Program-made: the position numbers and the translations under genes | The notes under the pieces: model-generated | The model's input: only the letters and a program-made list of their open reading frames with translations | What the model was told of the DNA's origin: nothing | Databases searched by the model: none | Assembly (NCBI GenBank): GCA_023458755.1 | Contig: JAEWYE010000019.1 | Span: 160,097-224,096 of the forward strand | Source of the DNA: Bacillota bacterium | GTDB taxonomy: Bacteria; Bacillota; Clostridia; Oscillospirales; Acutalibacteraceae | Length of the DNA: 64,000 nt | Direction of reading: 5' to 3' | In this document: positions 53,646-61,685 of the stretch, piece after piece | Layout of the letters: every line of letters starts with the position of its first letter | Numbering within the stretch: position 1 is the stretch's first letter

Positions 53646-54815
53646 ATGCCGGCTCTTTCCAAGCGAACATCTGCCTTTACCGATTCGGTCATTCGCAGAA
53701 TGACCCGAGTCTCATTAAAATATGGCGCGGTTAATCTTTCACAGGGCTTTCCCGATTTTGAACCGCCCCGTGAGATATTGGAGCGGCTTTCCGAAGTCAC
53801 CAGCGAAGATTTCCACCAATACTCTATAACATGGGGTGCGCAAAACTTTCGGGAAGCGTTGGCTGATAAACAATCCAAGCGGATGGGACGGAAAATTGAT
53901 CCGAACGGGGAGATTGTTGTAACCTGCGGAAGTACGGAAGCAATGATGGCAGCGATGATGACTGTAACGAACCCGGGTGACAAAGTGATTGTGTTTTCAC
54001 CTTTTTATGAAAATTATGGTGCAGACGCTATATTATCACAAGCAGAGCCAATCTATGTTCCACTCTATCCGCCCGAATTTAATTTTGATGCTGACGAGCT
54101 GGAAGCTGCCTTCCGTCAGCATCCCAAGGCACTGATTCTCTGCAATCCGTCCAATCCCTGTGGCAAGGTGTTCACATATGAGGAACTGAAGTTAATTGCT
54201 GCGTTAGCTGAAAAATACGATACATTTGTAATTACTGACGAGGTTTACGAGCATATCGTTTATAAACCAAACGAACATATCTACTTTGCTTCGCTGCCAG
54301 GCATGTGGGAACGCACAATTTCATGCAGCTCGCTGTCCAAAACGTACTCCATCACCGGCTGGCGCCTAGGATATATAATCGCACCGCAGTATATTATCGA
54401 TGTGGCGAAAAAGGTACACGATTTTCTAACAGTCGGTGCCGCGGCACCGTTACAGGAGGCAGCGGTCACAGGACTCAAATTCGGTGACAGCTATTATCAA
54501 TGGCTTCTTGATAAATACACACAAAAACGCAACCTGTTTTTAAAGGGACTCGATGATCTGAAAATCGTCCATACCGTTCCGCAGGGCGCTTATTATGTCT
54601 TGCTGGATATTTCTGAATTCGGTTTTGAGAGCGACCTCGAGTTCTGCGAAGTATTGGCAAGGGATGTCGGCGTCGGTGCTGTGCCTGGCTCAAGTTTCTT
54701 CCGCGAGAATGTAAACCACCTGATACGCCTTCACTTTGCTAAGAAAAACGATACGTTAGAGGAAGCTCTCAACCGCCTTGCTGATCTAAGAAAAAAGATT
54801 GCTTATAAAAAATAG
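53646..54815 (+). CDS. Class I/II aminotransferase
   Basis: A 389-residue PLP aminotransferase. NLSQGFPDFEPP lies near the start, CNPSNPCGKVFTYEEL near 162, ITDEVYEHIVY near 190 and SCSSLSKTYSITGWRLGYI with the Schiff-base lysine near 223. IRLHFAKKNDTLEEAL near the end contains the substrate-carboxylate arginine. The pattern is that of aspartate/aromatic/methionine-type aminotransferases. It starts 13 bases after the ligase, last in the operon, and should make the 2-oxoacid consumed by the oxidoreductase. Confidence 0.93.
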   Translation: MPALSKRTSAFTDSVIRRMTRVSLKYGAVNLSQGFPDFEPPREILERLSEVTSEDFHQYSITWGAQNFREALADKQSKRMGRKIDPNGEIVVTCGSTEAMMAAMMTVTNPGDKVIVFSPFYENYGADAILSQAEPIYVPLYPPEFNFDADELEAAFRQHPKALILCNPSNPCGKVFTYEELKLIAALAEKYDTFVITDEVYEHIVYKPNEHIYFASLPGMWERTISCSSLSKTYSITGWRLGYIIAPQYIIDVAKKVHDFLTVGAAAPLQEAAVTGLKFGDSYYQWLLDKYTQKRNLFLKGLDDLKIVHTVPQGAYYVLLDISEFGFESDLEFCEVLARDVGVGAVPGSSFFRENVNHLIRLHFAKKNDTLEEALNRLADLRKKIAYKK

Positions 54816-54994
54816 AAATACTGCTTTTATAGATTAGTGTGGAACTGCTATGGGGAAATGATAATAAAAAACCTGAAGCGCTGGTCTTCGATACTAATAC
54901 AATTCTGGCTTTTCACGTTGAGTATTAGGACTTTGTCAGTTCGATTTTGAGCGGAATCGGAACTCGTATCTAAATTCAGCAAATGATACATAAA

Positions 54995-55024
54995 GAAAGG
55001 GCACCCGTTAGGGTGTCTTTTTTC
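54995..55024 (+). terminator. Terminator of the importer-oxidoreductase-aminotransferase unit
   Basis: AAGGGCACCC pairs with GGGTGTCTTT around GTTA, followed by a T run. The gap 54816-54994 also has a weak hairpin GTTCGATT...AATCGGAAC near 54940 but no gene. Confidence 0.8.
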
Positions 55025-55131
55025 TTACGGTGCAGTTACCGCAGGCGAACACAGAACTCACAGAAGGAACTATATAGAAATGCGAACTTGATTATTTATA
55101 TTATATCTGTTTCCAATCATGGAAGCAGCTT

Positions 55132-55212
55132 ATGGTGACAGGCGAAAAAACCTTTTCATATAATGATGATGGAAAAAGCCTATTTACTATAAATATAGAG
55201 ATTGAGGAGTAA
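55132..55212 (+). CDS. 26-codon ORF upstream of the beta-propeller gene
   Basis: ATG 55132 opens 26 codons ending VTIN-type acidic residues (SLFTINIEIEE). The frame is open for a further 19 codons upstream without a start, so it may be the remnant 3' end of a lost gene. A weak GGAAG site lies six bases before the ATG. The stop is six bases before the next start, and the GAGGAG inside its end serves as that gene's ribosome-binding site. Confidence 0.3.
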   Translation: MVTGEKTFSYNDDGKSLFTINIEIEE

Positions 55213-55218
55213 CGCAAA

Positions 55219-56493
55219 ATGGCTGCAGATGATTTTAATGTTTCATCAAGCGATACAAGTTCCATATCAATTGCAATAGATTCACTCAATGTTCCATATA
55301 TTGCATTTCAGGATATCAGCAACGAAAACAGAGTATCCGTAAGCAAATACAACGGATTAAGCTGGGAACCAGTGGGGGAACCTGATTTTTCAGCGGGCGC
55401 GGCAACCTATATTTCGATGGCCTTAGACCGTAACAATACTCCGTATGTTGCATACGTCGACAGCGCCAACGGCGGAAAAGCCACGGTAATGAAGTTTAAC
55501 GGTACAAACTGGGTAACCGTGGGGAACGCGGGCTTTTCAGCGGGCGCGGTAGGGTATACATCCATCGCCATAGACTCAAACAACATTCCCTATGTAGCAT
55601 TTGATGGGGACGGATCGGTTTTCAAAGCCACGGTAATGAAGTTTAACGGCACAAACTGGGTAGCTGTCGGAAATTCCGGGTTTTCGGCAGGCAACGCGCT
55701 GTTCACGGCGATCGCTCTGGACAGCTACAATCTGCCCTATGTATCCTATGAGGATGTGGCTTACAATTACCGGGCCACGGTGATGAAGTTTAACGGCTTA
55801 TACTGGGTGACTGTCGGAAGTCCCGGATTTTCAATAAGCGGTGTAAATTATATTACAATGGCAATCGATTCCAACAATACGCCGTATGTCGCCTATCAGG
55901 ATGCCGGTAACGGTTTTAAAGCAAGTGTGATGAAATTTAACGGCACAAGCTGGGTTTACGTTGGAACTCCGGGCTTTTCAGCCGGCGAAGTGTTCTTTAC
56001 TTCCATCGCAATCGATTCCAACAACACGCCGTATATCGTCTATCAGGATGCAGAAAATGGAGTAAGAGCTTCGGTCATGAAGTTTGACGGCACAAGTTGG
56101 GTATATGTCGGTACTCCGGGATTTTCGCCGAGCACCGCGTCAGACACAACGATTGCCTTGGACAGCAACAACACGCCGTATATCGCCTATCATGACATAT
56201 CGAAAAATGTAGTCGTAATGAAATATACAGGAACAGATTGGCAGACAATCGGATGTCCGGTCGGAAGCGAACAGCAGACTGCGGGCGGATGGGTCTTGCG
56301 CATCTTGGCGGAAGAAGCTTGGATGATACGCTGCTTAAGATTGTTTTTCTGTCAGTCCCTGCGGGAAATATCAGCTGAGAAATATCTGTGCCCCGAAAAA
56401 AAGATGAATCTTGCCACGGAACTTTTGTGTGCCGCCGCAAAAAAGGAGCAGGCACTGGCGGAGGTTCTTGAAGCGGCAAGTAAATTTGAATAA
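55219..56493 (+). CDS. Beta-propeller repeat protein with spore-surface-like helical tail
   Basis: 424 residues. Residues about 10-345 contain seven repeats of roughly 48 residues with the pattern SIAIDSNNTPYVAYQD...ASVMKFNGTSWVYVGTPGFSAG, which suggests one closed seven-bladed propeller. There is no signal peptide. The last 75 residues are unrelated: a Trp/Cys-containing stretch and a helix ending AAAKKEQALAEVLEAASKFE. That helix resembles the short modules found in clostridial exosporium or coat proteins. With the manganese catalase next door this suggests a spore-surface protein, but that is inference. The start has TTGAGGAG upstream. Confidence 0.75.
   Translation: MAADDFNVSSSDTSSISIAIDSLNVPYIAFQDISNENRVSVSKYNGLSWEPVGEPDFSAGAATYISMALDRNNTPYVAYVDSANGGKATVMKFNGTNWVTVGNAGFSAGAVGYTSIAIDSNNIPYVAFDGDGSVFKATVMKFNGTNWVAVGNSGFSAGNALFTAIALDSYNLPYVSYEDVAYNYRATVMKFNGLYWVTVGSPGFSISGVNYITMAIDSNNTPYVAYQDAGNGFKASVMKFNGTSWVYVGTPGFSAGEVFFTSIAIDSNNTPYIVYQDAENGVRASVMKFDGTSWVYVGTPGFSPSTASDTTIALDSNNTPYIAYHDISKNVVVMKYTGTDWQTIGCPVGSEQQTAGGWVLRILAEEAWMIRCLRLFFCQSLREISAEKYLCPEKKMNLATELLCAAAKKEQALAEVLEAASKFE
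55230..56260 (+). repeat. Seven tandem coding repeats of about 144 bp
   Basis: The propeller blades are visible as DNA repeats. For instance, ACGGTAATGAAGTTTAACGG occurs at about 55484 and again 144 bases later, and a close variant at 55772. Conservation between blades 2-4 at the DNA level suggests recent internal duplication or gene conversion. Confidence 0.75.
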
Positions 56494-56599
56494 AATTTTA
56501 TTCCTTTTTTCACGCCTGCAACGTGCTATGATCTGTTTGAGAAGAAATTGGACAATTGCATTCAGGTTGTGTTAAAACCATAAATTATGTCAGATACAG

Positions 56600-56645
56600 C
56601 AGTTCCCCAATTGCGGGTTTTATCCTGCGATTGGGGAACTGTTTT
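56600..56645. terminator. Terminator between the propeller and catalase genes
   Basis: CAGTTCCCCAATTGC pairs with GCGATTGGGGAACTG around GGGTTTTATCCT, with TTTTG on the plus side; it can serve both convergent genes. Confidence 0.85.
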
Positions 56646-56667
56646 GTGCATAAAATCAAAAAAAGAA

Positions 56668-57375
56668 TTAATGCATCATGTTTTGATTTTGCGTACTGGG
56701 GTTTGGAATATTAAACTTTGGTGGTTTTGGATTCGTTAAATTGTTGGCATCGAAGAATTTGCCGGGTGTAGATAAATCAAAGTACTGTTTCGAATCTTCT
56801 GTTACCCCCCAGTCATCCAGCGAACCGGTTTCTTCAAGCATATTAAAAGCTTGACGGAAAAGAGTATTATGCGCTTCTTCGCGGTTAAGCAAAAAATCGA
56901 TGGCTTCTTTCACTCCGCTGTCGTTGATTTGCCGATAAAGGTATTGATAAACGACCTTTGCCCGCTGTTCTGCGGCAATGTCCGATAAAATGTCGGCGGC
57001 AAGGTCACCGGTTTCATTGATCCAGGACGCATTAAACGGATATCCGGATGCATTGGTGAGCATAGGGGTAAGACCGGAAAGAACGGCGGCCTCTACATTT
57101 CCTACCGTTGTATTTTTAGCGTCCAAATTATGGCCGTTCAGCATATTTACCATAGTTGCCACCATTTCCATGTGCCCCAATTCCTCCGAAGCAATATCGA
57201 GAAAAAGATCTTTAATTCTGGGATCCTTAATACGGTAGCTTTGAGACAAATATTGCAGTGCAGCTTTTAATTCGCCTTGCGGGCCGCCAAGCTGTTCCTG
57301 CATCAAATTTGCATAATTGGGATTTGGTCCGTCAACCCGTACATCCATTAATAATTTTTTATCGTGCTTAAACAT
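56668..57375 (-). CDS. Manganese catalase family protein (CotJC-like)
   Basis: A 235-residue four-helix-bundle protein. Metal ligands are visible in GGPQGELKAALQYLSQ (Glu near 35), ASEELGHMEMV (Glu and His near 66-70), DIAAEQRAKVVYQYL (Glu near 135) and NREEAHNTLF (Glu and His near 168-172). It should dismutate peroxide with a dimanganese centre. Proteins of this size and type (CotJC) occur in the spore coat of Bacillus and Clostridium. A GGAGC site precedes the ATG. It is a single gene. Confidence 0.92.
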   Translation of the reverse strand: MFKHDKKLLMDVRVDGPNPNYANLMQEQLGGPQGELKAALQYLSQSYRIKDPRIKDLFLDIASEELGHMEMVATMVNMLNGHNLDAKNTTVGNVEAAVLSGLTPMLTNASGYPFNASWINETGDLAADILSDIAAEQRAKVVYQYLYRQINDSGVKEAIDFLLNREEAHNTLFRQAFNMLEETGSLDDWGVTEDSKQYFDLSTPGKFFDANNLTNPKPPKFNIPNPSTQNQNMMH

Positions 57376-57634
57376 TTTATTGCTCCTTTGTATTTAATGG
57401 CTTTAGTATTCTGCAAAACCCCAAAATTATTATATGTGGTAGCTGAAATTATAGAGGGGTGCCACAAAATATGTTTCAATTTGTCCCGACTCAAGGCTGG
57501 CAGGGGTCACTCTTTAATTTATTTTACCCCTTGGTGAAAATCCGACAAGATATTCTGTAATCAGAAAAATATATGGTAGTATAATAAATTACATATTGAA
57601 TTTAAAGAACAACGGATTAAACTTGGGGGAGTAA

Positions 57635-58339
57635 ATGAAAATGGACGAAACCAATAGAACAAATACGGATTTTGTGTTAGCAACCAGCGAACTGCTCATA
57701 CAGTGGCTTGCGAAGATACCGTTTTTAGAAAAGGAAACAAAACGCCTGCTGTTTGAAATTGGATGCATATACAAAAGCAATATGCCGTGCATGTATCAAA
57801 TTTACCATGCAGTTGGAACCAATCAGAATTGGAGCGACGAAGAGAGAAAAATTCGCTGTAAATTGCAAAATAATCAGTACACGCTGATGTATAACGGTGC
57901 AAATCTGATATTTACGAAGCCGCAGTTCCAAGGAATATTGGCCGGAATGATTGATATTCTGGAAGACATTCTTCCCTTAGGCAGTGTGGTGGATTTAAAG
58001 AAGGAATTTTTCAAGGATATGCTCACCGATATCGATAAGATTGAGCAAATTCGTGTGGTCATCACCAATCGATTCCTATATCAGGAAGGCGATACGTCTT
58101 ATTTTACATATGCTGGCGTGGTATATCCGATCGGAATATTCCGTTCCAAACAAATGCTGCACTTTACTTCCGCAGTTGTCGAAAACGTGGTTCATACGGG
58201 GTATTCCGACAAACAGGAAGAAGCATACGTCTTTTTTATGAAACAAGAAATGATTTTCGAAAAAAGAATGCACTCGTTTGGCTTTTCAACGGAGGAGGAG
58301 CGTGAGCGCTATCTGCAAAGGCAGAAGGTGCCGGAATAA
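57635..58339 (+). CDS. Uncharacterised protein opening the WXG/LXG toxin locus
   Basis: A 234-residue soluble protein with no signal peptide. An N-terminal helical region (ATSELLIQWLAKIPFLEKETKRLLFEIG) precedes an alpha/beta part and a charged helical end (EEERERYLQRQKVPE). I do not recognise a named family. Genes of this size open many Firmicute type VII secretion effector loci and may act as accessory or chaperone proteins. GGGGGAG lies three bases from ATG 57635 and nine from ATG 57641, so the latter may be the true start. A TATAAT at 57580-57585 is the likely -10. The gap 57376-57634 shows nothing else. Confidence 0.65.
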   Translation: MKMDETNRTNTDFVLATSELLIQWLAKIPFLEKETKRLLFEIGCIYKSNMPCMYQIYHAVGTNQNWSDEERKIRCKLQNNQYTLMYNGANLIFTKPQFQGILAGMIDILEDILPLGSVVDLKKEFFKDMLTDIDKIEQIRVVITNRFLYQEGDTSYFTYAGVVYPIGIFRSKQMLHFTSAVVENVVHTGYSDKQEEAYVFFMKQEMIFEKRMHSFGFSTEEERERYLQRQKVPE

Positions 58340-58355
58340 CATTTGGAGGTGCATG

Positions 58356-58778
58356 ATGAGAGAAACTGAGATTGAGCGTACCGTTACAAGGCTGCGGAAT
58401 ACGATTGATTCCAATAACCGCGAGATAAAAAAGCTGCGGAATCAGTTGGATGAATTGACGTATACCAAAAAGAAGCTCAACGATTCACAGAATAAGCTGT
58501 ATGATTATCACTCCACGCAAAAGCAAACCTACCAGCGAATGCGAAGTAACTATCCGAATAACCGGTTCGCGGTCAAATTCTCGGAAGGCATGCTGAACTG
58601 CTTCAATGGGTCACAGTCGGCAAACGCCCACGAAAATATAGCGGTATCCATCCAAAAAGTTGCGAGAAAAACGAGCGAAACAGAAAGCAGAATTCAGGAG
58701 CTGAACAGCGAAAACCGCAGATGCCGAAATCGGATTTCAGATCTGGAATATGAACTGGAACAGATGGGGGAGGATTAA
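58356..58778 (+). CDS. Coiled-coil accessory protein of the toxin locus (DUF5082-like)
   Basis: 140 residues, nearly all predicted coiled coil. An N-terminal pair of helices (ERTVTRLRNTIDSNNREIKKL...) and a C-terminal helix (IQELNSENRRCRNRISDLEYELEQM) flank a short loop. It resembles the small coiled-coil proteins (DUF5082 type) encoded before LXG toxins, which pair with the toxin's N-terminal helices for type VII export. ATG 58356 is six bases from GGAGG; ATG 58353 is three. Confidence 0.7.
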   Translation: MRETEIERTVTRLRNTIDSNNREIKKLRNQLDELTYTKKKLNDSQNKLYDYHSTQKQTYQRMRSNYPNNRFAVKFSEGMLNCFNGSQSANAHENIAVSIQKVARKTSETESRIQELNSENRRCRNRISDLEYELEQMGED

Positions 58779-58781
58779 GCG

Positions 58782-59078
58782 ATGGCTTATGATATCGGAT
58801 ATGACATACTTGTGATGGATGACAATTGCAACTTAATCGGAGCCGAGTATGAGAAACGCGCAAAAAAGTTTGAAAGTGTACTGCGTACCTATCAGAACAA
58901 TTTACAGGATATACTCGACCGTGCCGTTATGGATGGTGCTTTGGCGGATAATTTGAAAAAGTTTAAGGAAGAAGCAAAAACTTTGCAAAATGAAGCGAAC
59001 AGTATCGCCGCGTCAGCCAAAGAGTGCAACAAACAGTTCCTTACGGATATGGATGCGGCTGACAGTTATTTGTTTTAA
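58782..59078 (+). CDS. WXG100-like small helical protein
   Basis: A 98-residue helical-hairpin protein (GAEYEKRAKKFESVLRTYQNNLQDIL, then LKKFKEEAKTLQNEANSIAASAKECNKQFLTDMDAADSYLF), the size and shape of WXG100 or DUF5344-type partners. The WxG turn is not obvious: the turn reads VMDGALADN. The C-terminal AADSYLF could be a YxxxD/E-like secretion-signal variant, but this is weak. It starts three bases after the coiled-coil gene, within the same operon. Confidence 0.65.
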   Translation: MAYDIGYDILVMDDNCNLIGAEYEKRAKKFESVLRTYQNNLQDILDRAVMDGALADNLKKFKEEAKTLQNEANSIAASAKECNKQFLTDMDAADSYLF

Positions 59079-59155
59079 ACAGTACATGATTTCCGGACAT
59101 CTAAAGTGGATAAACCAATCGTTCTTTCATGAAATGCGAAAGGAGGGTTACAAAT

Positions 59156-59452
59156 ATGTCCCAAATAAAAATCGATCCGGTTTGGTTAGACGCTGAAATA
59201 TTCAATCTGACCAATTTGCTTTTTGAATGTGAGGAAAACAGCCGCGCCCAGTTCTTTTTACTCGGAATGGGAAAAACGAATGATGCGATGATAAAATTCA
59301 ATGACAGTTTTTTGAACTTGGATCGCGCACTTGCAGTCCTAATTCAAAGCACTATCGAATTGCTGAAAAATGCGAAGGACGGCTATGTCAATGCGGATGA
59401 AAACACTGCCGGGCTTATGAAACAACTGCAGGAGGAGGTGTTCCCGAAATGA
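59156..59452 (+). CDS. WXG100-like small helical protein 2
   Basis: A 98-residue protein of helical character (DAEIFNLTNLLFECEENSRAQFFLLGMGKTNDAMIKFNDSFLNLDRALAVLIQSTIELLKNAKDGYVNADENTAGL). It resembles the TIGR04197/DUF3130-type partners that directly precede LXG toxins. AGGAGGG lies ten bases before the ATG. Its stop overlaps the toxin start by four bases (ATGA), suggesting stoichiometric co-translation with the toxin. Confidence 0.68.
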   Translation: MSQIKIDPVWLDAEIFNLTNLLFECEENSRAQFFLLGMGKTNDAMIKFNDSFLNLDRALAVLIQSTIELLKNAKDGYVNADENTAGLMKQLQEEVFPK

Positions 59453-60936
59453 GCGGCATCTCGCGGGATTTTACACGGAAATCCGTACACGAACTGAGGG
59501 ATATCATCAAGAAAAATGTGGATGACGAAGGTCAGTTCGGGTTCTTTGACTGGTTTCAGGATACATTCCTTATGCAAGAGCTGAACATTCAAAATTACGT
59601 AAACAATGTCAATGAATATCATGCTAAAATGGTAGATAAGCATAATGTTGGGAGTTCGGAATTTGACAAAATTCTGGAAAGAGTGCATAGTGTAGATACA
59701 AATTATGCGAGCAGGCTGAACCGCCTGACAGACCAGGTAAATGCGCTTAGTAACCGGGTAATGCGCATGGCGAATATGCTGAACCCGTCCGTGATTACGG
59801 CGAATTCGAGCGACTATGCAAAACTATCGGAGGGCATACGCGTAAAATATCATAATGTAAAAGTGCAAAGCAACGCGGAGATCGAAAAGTGCGAACAGTC
59901 CATGCCTTTGCTTTATGACAAGCAGTGGTATGAAAATGCAGCGGAAAGCGTACAATCGTGTTTGAATGATGCGGGTCAAGTGCTTGTAGGAATGGGTTGG
60001 GGCGGTATCAATTTTGTAAAAGATATCTTGCTTACGCCCAAGTATATTGCAGATGATTTATGCGATTTTATTAATAATGATCCAATCGGAAAAATCAATG
60101 GCTTTCCAGCTTATGTATTAAACGGTGGAATTGATCAATGTATATCGAATAAAATACAAAAATTCGGAAGTGATTTCGCAAACGCCGAACTCGAAAAAAA
60201 GAGCGAAATGACAATGGATATTTTGTGTAATGTTGCGTTACTTTGCATACCTGGAACAGCCATTACGAAGTTTGGCAAAGCAGGCGAAGCGGTAGAGACC
60301 ACCGCAGGTCTATCAAAAGTTGAAAAAGAAGTGAAAGTAGCAGGAGAAATAGATAAGTCTGTTGGGGCAGGAAAGTTAGCCGAAACTGAGCAAAAAACAA
60401 AGGCTGCAGAAGCTATAAAAGGAAATTTAAAGTCGACATTAAGTGAATTAGATGCAAAGGGGTATGATGAGTTTTTAAAGAAGACTAAGGGTGTATTTTT
60501 ATCGGATAATGAAGCACAAAAAGCTTTTAAGGAATTTTTAGACCAAGATTATGATTCATTTGTTTCACATTTTAATTTATCAACAGAACCTAACAAAGCA
60601 TATTTTTGGAGCAAAGATAAAAAAGGTGCAGCAGTAATTGCTGAAAAATCTAAAGGTACAATCATGGAAACAACTTTAGGAGGTCGTTTTTTTGACAATT
60701 GGAAATATCTTGACGAAAGGTTTGATCCTTCTTGTTGGGGCAGAGGAGGAGGAAAGGATGGTTCGCTTTTCTGGGCTTCGGCTTCTGCAAAATATGCCGA
60801 AGGAGCTAGCGGAACAGTTTATTATGTATTGCCACGCGGCATGGAGCGAGGCTATACCTGGATGAATATAGAACGTCCTATTTTAGCTTCACCAACAAAT
60901 ACAAAAGCGATAAATGTAATTCAAATTGTAAATTAG
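59449..60936 (+). CDS. WXG/LXG-type polymorphic toxin with ADP-ribosyl cyclase-like C-terminal domain
   Basis: 495 residues. Residues 1-180 are helical and LXG-like (delivery domain). A hydrophobic segment lies near 185-230, and a linker near 255-285 reads DILCNVALLCIPGTAITKFGKAGEAVE. An Ala/Lys/Glu-rich spacer runs to about 330. The toxin domain (about 375-495) has FWSK with Trp387, METTLGG with Glu407, DGSLFWASASAKYAEGASG with Trp442, and WMNIERP with Glu475. These match the order and spacing of CD38 Trp125, Glu146, Trp189 and Glu226, the active-site residues of ADP-ribosyl cyclases. I therefore predict an NAD+-consuming toxin. The next gene is the likely immunity protein. No secretion machinery is in the window. 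Confidence 0.8.
   Translation: MSGISRDFTRKSVHELRDIIKKNVDDEGQFGFFDWFQDTFLMQELNIQNYVNNVNEYHAKMVDKHNVGSSEFDKILERVHSVDTNYASRLNRLTDQVNALSNRVMRMANMLNPSVITANSSDYAKLSEGIRVKYHNVKVQSNAEIEKCEQSMPLLYDKQWYENAAESVQSCLNDAGQVLVGMGWGGINFVKDILLTPKYIADDLCDFINNDPIGKINGFPAYVLNGGIDQCISNKIQKFGSDFANAELEKKSEMTMDILCNVALLCIPGTAITKFGKAGEAVETTAGLSKVEKEVKVAGEIDKSVGAGKLAETEQKTKAAEAIKGNLKSTLSELDAKGYDEFLKKTKGVFLSDNEAQKAFKEFLDQDYDSFVSHFNLSTEPNKAYFWSKDKKGAAVIAEKSKGTIMETTLGGRFFDNWKYLDERFDPSCWGRGGGKDGSLFWASASAKYAEGASGTVYYVLPRGMERGYTWMNIERPILASPTNTKAINVIQIVN
60254..60296 (+). repeat. Toxin linker repeat, copy 1 (inside the full toxin)
   Basis: 43 bases encoding TAITKFGKAGEAVE. Near-identical copies begin the two orphan cassettes at 61603-61645 and 62821-62863. 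The upstream part of the linker (from about 60190) is also shared with copy 3. Confidence 0.88.
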
Positions 60937-60953
60937 TGAAAGAAGGGCTATTA

Positions 60954-61565
60954 ATGAATAAACATAGTTTGGCGTATGAAAATTTTATAAAGCAGATTAC
61001 TAGCGAAGATGCTGTTAGGTTTGATTCATATAATCCAACATTATTAAAAGAAATTAATCCAAATGAGATAGATGAAATAGAGGATATTATATGGAAGCAG
61101 TTTCATAACAATGTTGCATCATTGGCTGTGTTCTTGCCGGAGTTAGTAAAATATGATGGAATATCAGAATTGAAAAAATATTTAAATTCACTTGATATGC
61201 CATGCGGTAATGGGATAAAATATGCAAAAGTCCTTTATGTGTATACCGGAGAAGTTAAATATTTGTTTGCTATAGCAACTGGATTAGAAGCAAAGCAAAA
61301 GGTGCTAAGATTAACGGCAATAAATGAATTAATTTCGTGTAATCCAAGCCCAGAGCTGTTTGAACTATGTAAAGAAGCATATATAAAGGATAATTATGAA
61401 GTAATTAGAGATTCTGCTATCAATGGAATGCTTTATTGTAAAAAAATAATTAATAGTGCTATCGGATATTCTGTAACAAGTGAAGCAGAAAAAATAAAGA
61501 AAAAATTAAGCAAAGAAAATATTAACGACAGAATCAATGCCATAAATATCGTATTTAATAAATAG
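60954..61565 (+). CDS. Putative immunity protein for the ADP-ribosyl cyclase-like toxin
   Basis: A 203-residue acidic, all-helical protein. The second half (KVLRLTAINELISCNPSPELFELCKEAYIKDNYEVIRDSAINGM) looks like HEAT-type repeats, a common form of immunity protein. It starts 17 bases after the toxin stop with AAGGG seven bases before ATG 60954. From here on base composition is visibly more AT-rich than in the secretion genes, as is usual for exchangeable toxin-immunity modules. Confidence 0.7.
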   Translation: MNKHSLAYENFIKQITSEDAVRFDSYNPTLLKEINPNEIDEIEDIIWKQFHNNVASLAVFLPELVKYDGISELKKYLNSLDMPCGNGIKYAKVLYVYTGEVKYLFAIATGLEAKQKVLRLTAINELISCNPSPELFELCKEAYIKDNYEVIRDSAINGMLYCKKIINSAIGYSVTSEAEKIKKKLSKENINDRINAINIVFNK

Positions 61566-61602
61566 CTAGCGGCCATTACATAAAAATGCCTGTTCAACCC
61601 AA

Positions 61603-61645
61603 GAACAGCCATTACGAAGTTTGGAAAAGCAGGCGAAGCGGTAGA
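61603..61645 (+). repeat. Toxin linker repeat, copy 2
   Basis: Differs from copy 1 at about one base. The bases before it (61566-61602) are unrelated to the toxin, so homology starts abruptly here. Confidence 0.88.
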
Positions 61646-61685
61646 AGTAGCCGAAGGTGTAACCAAGGGCGAAAAAGTTGTAGAA

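Noticed and set aside
55230..56260. Regular repeats that might suggest a CRISPR array
   Set aside because: The unit is about 144 bases, in frame and translated as propeller blades. No short palindromic repeats or spacers and no cas genes are present anywhere in the window.
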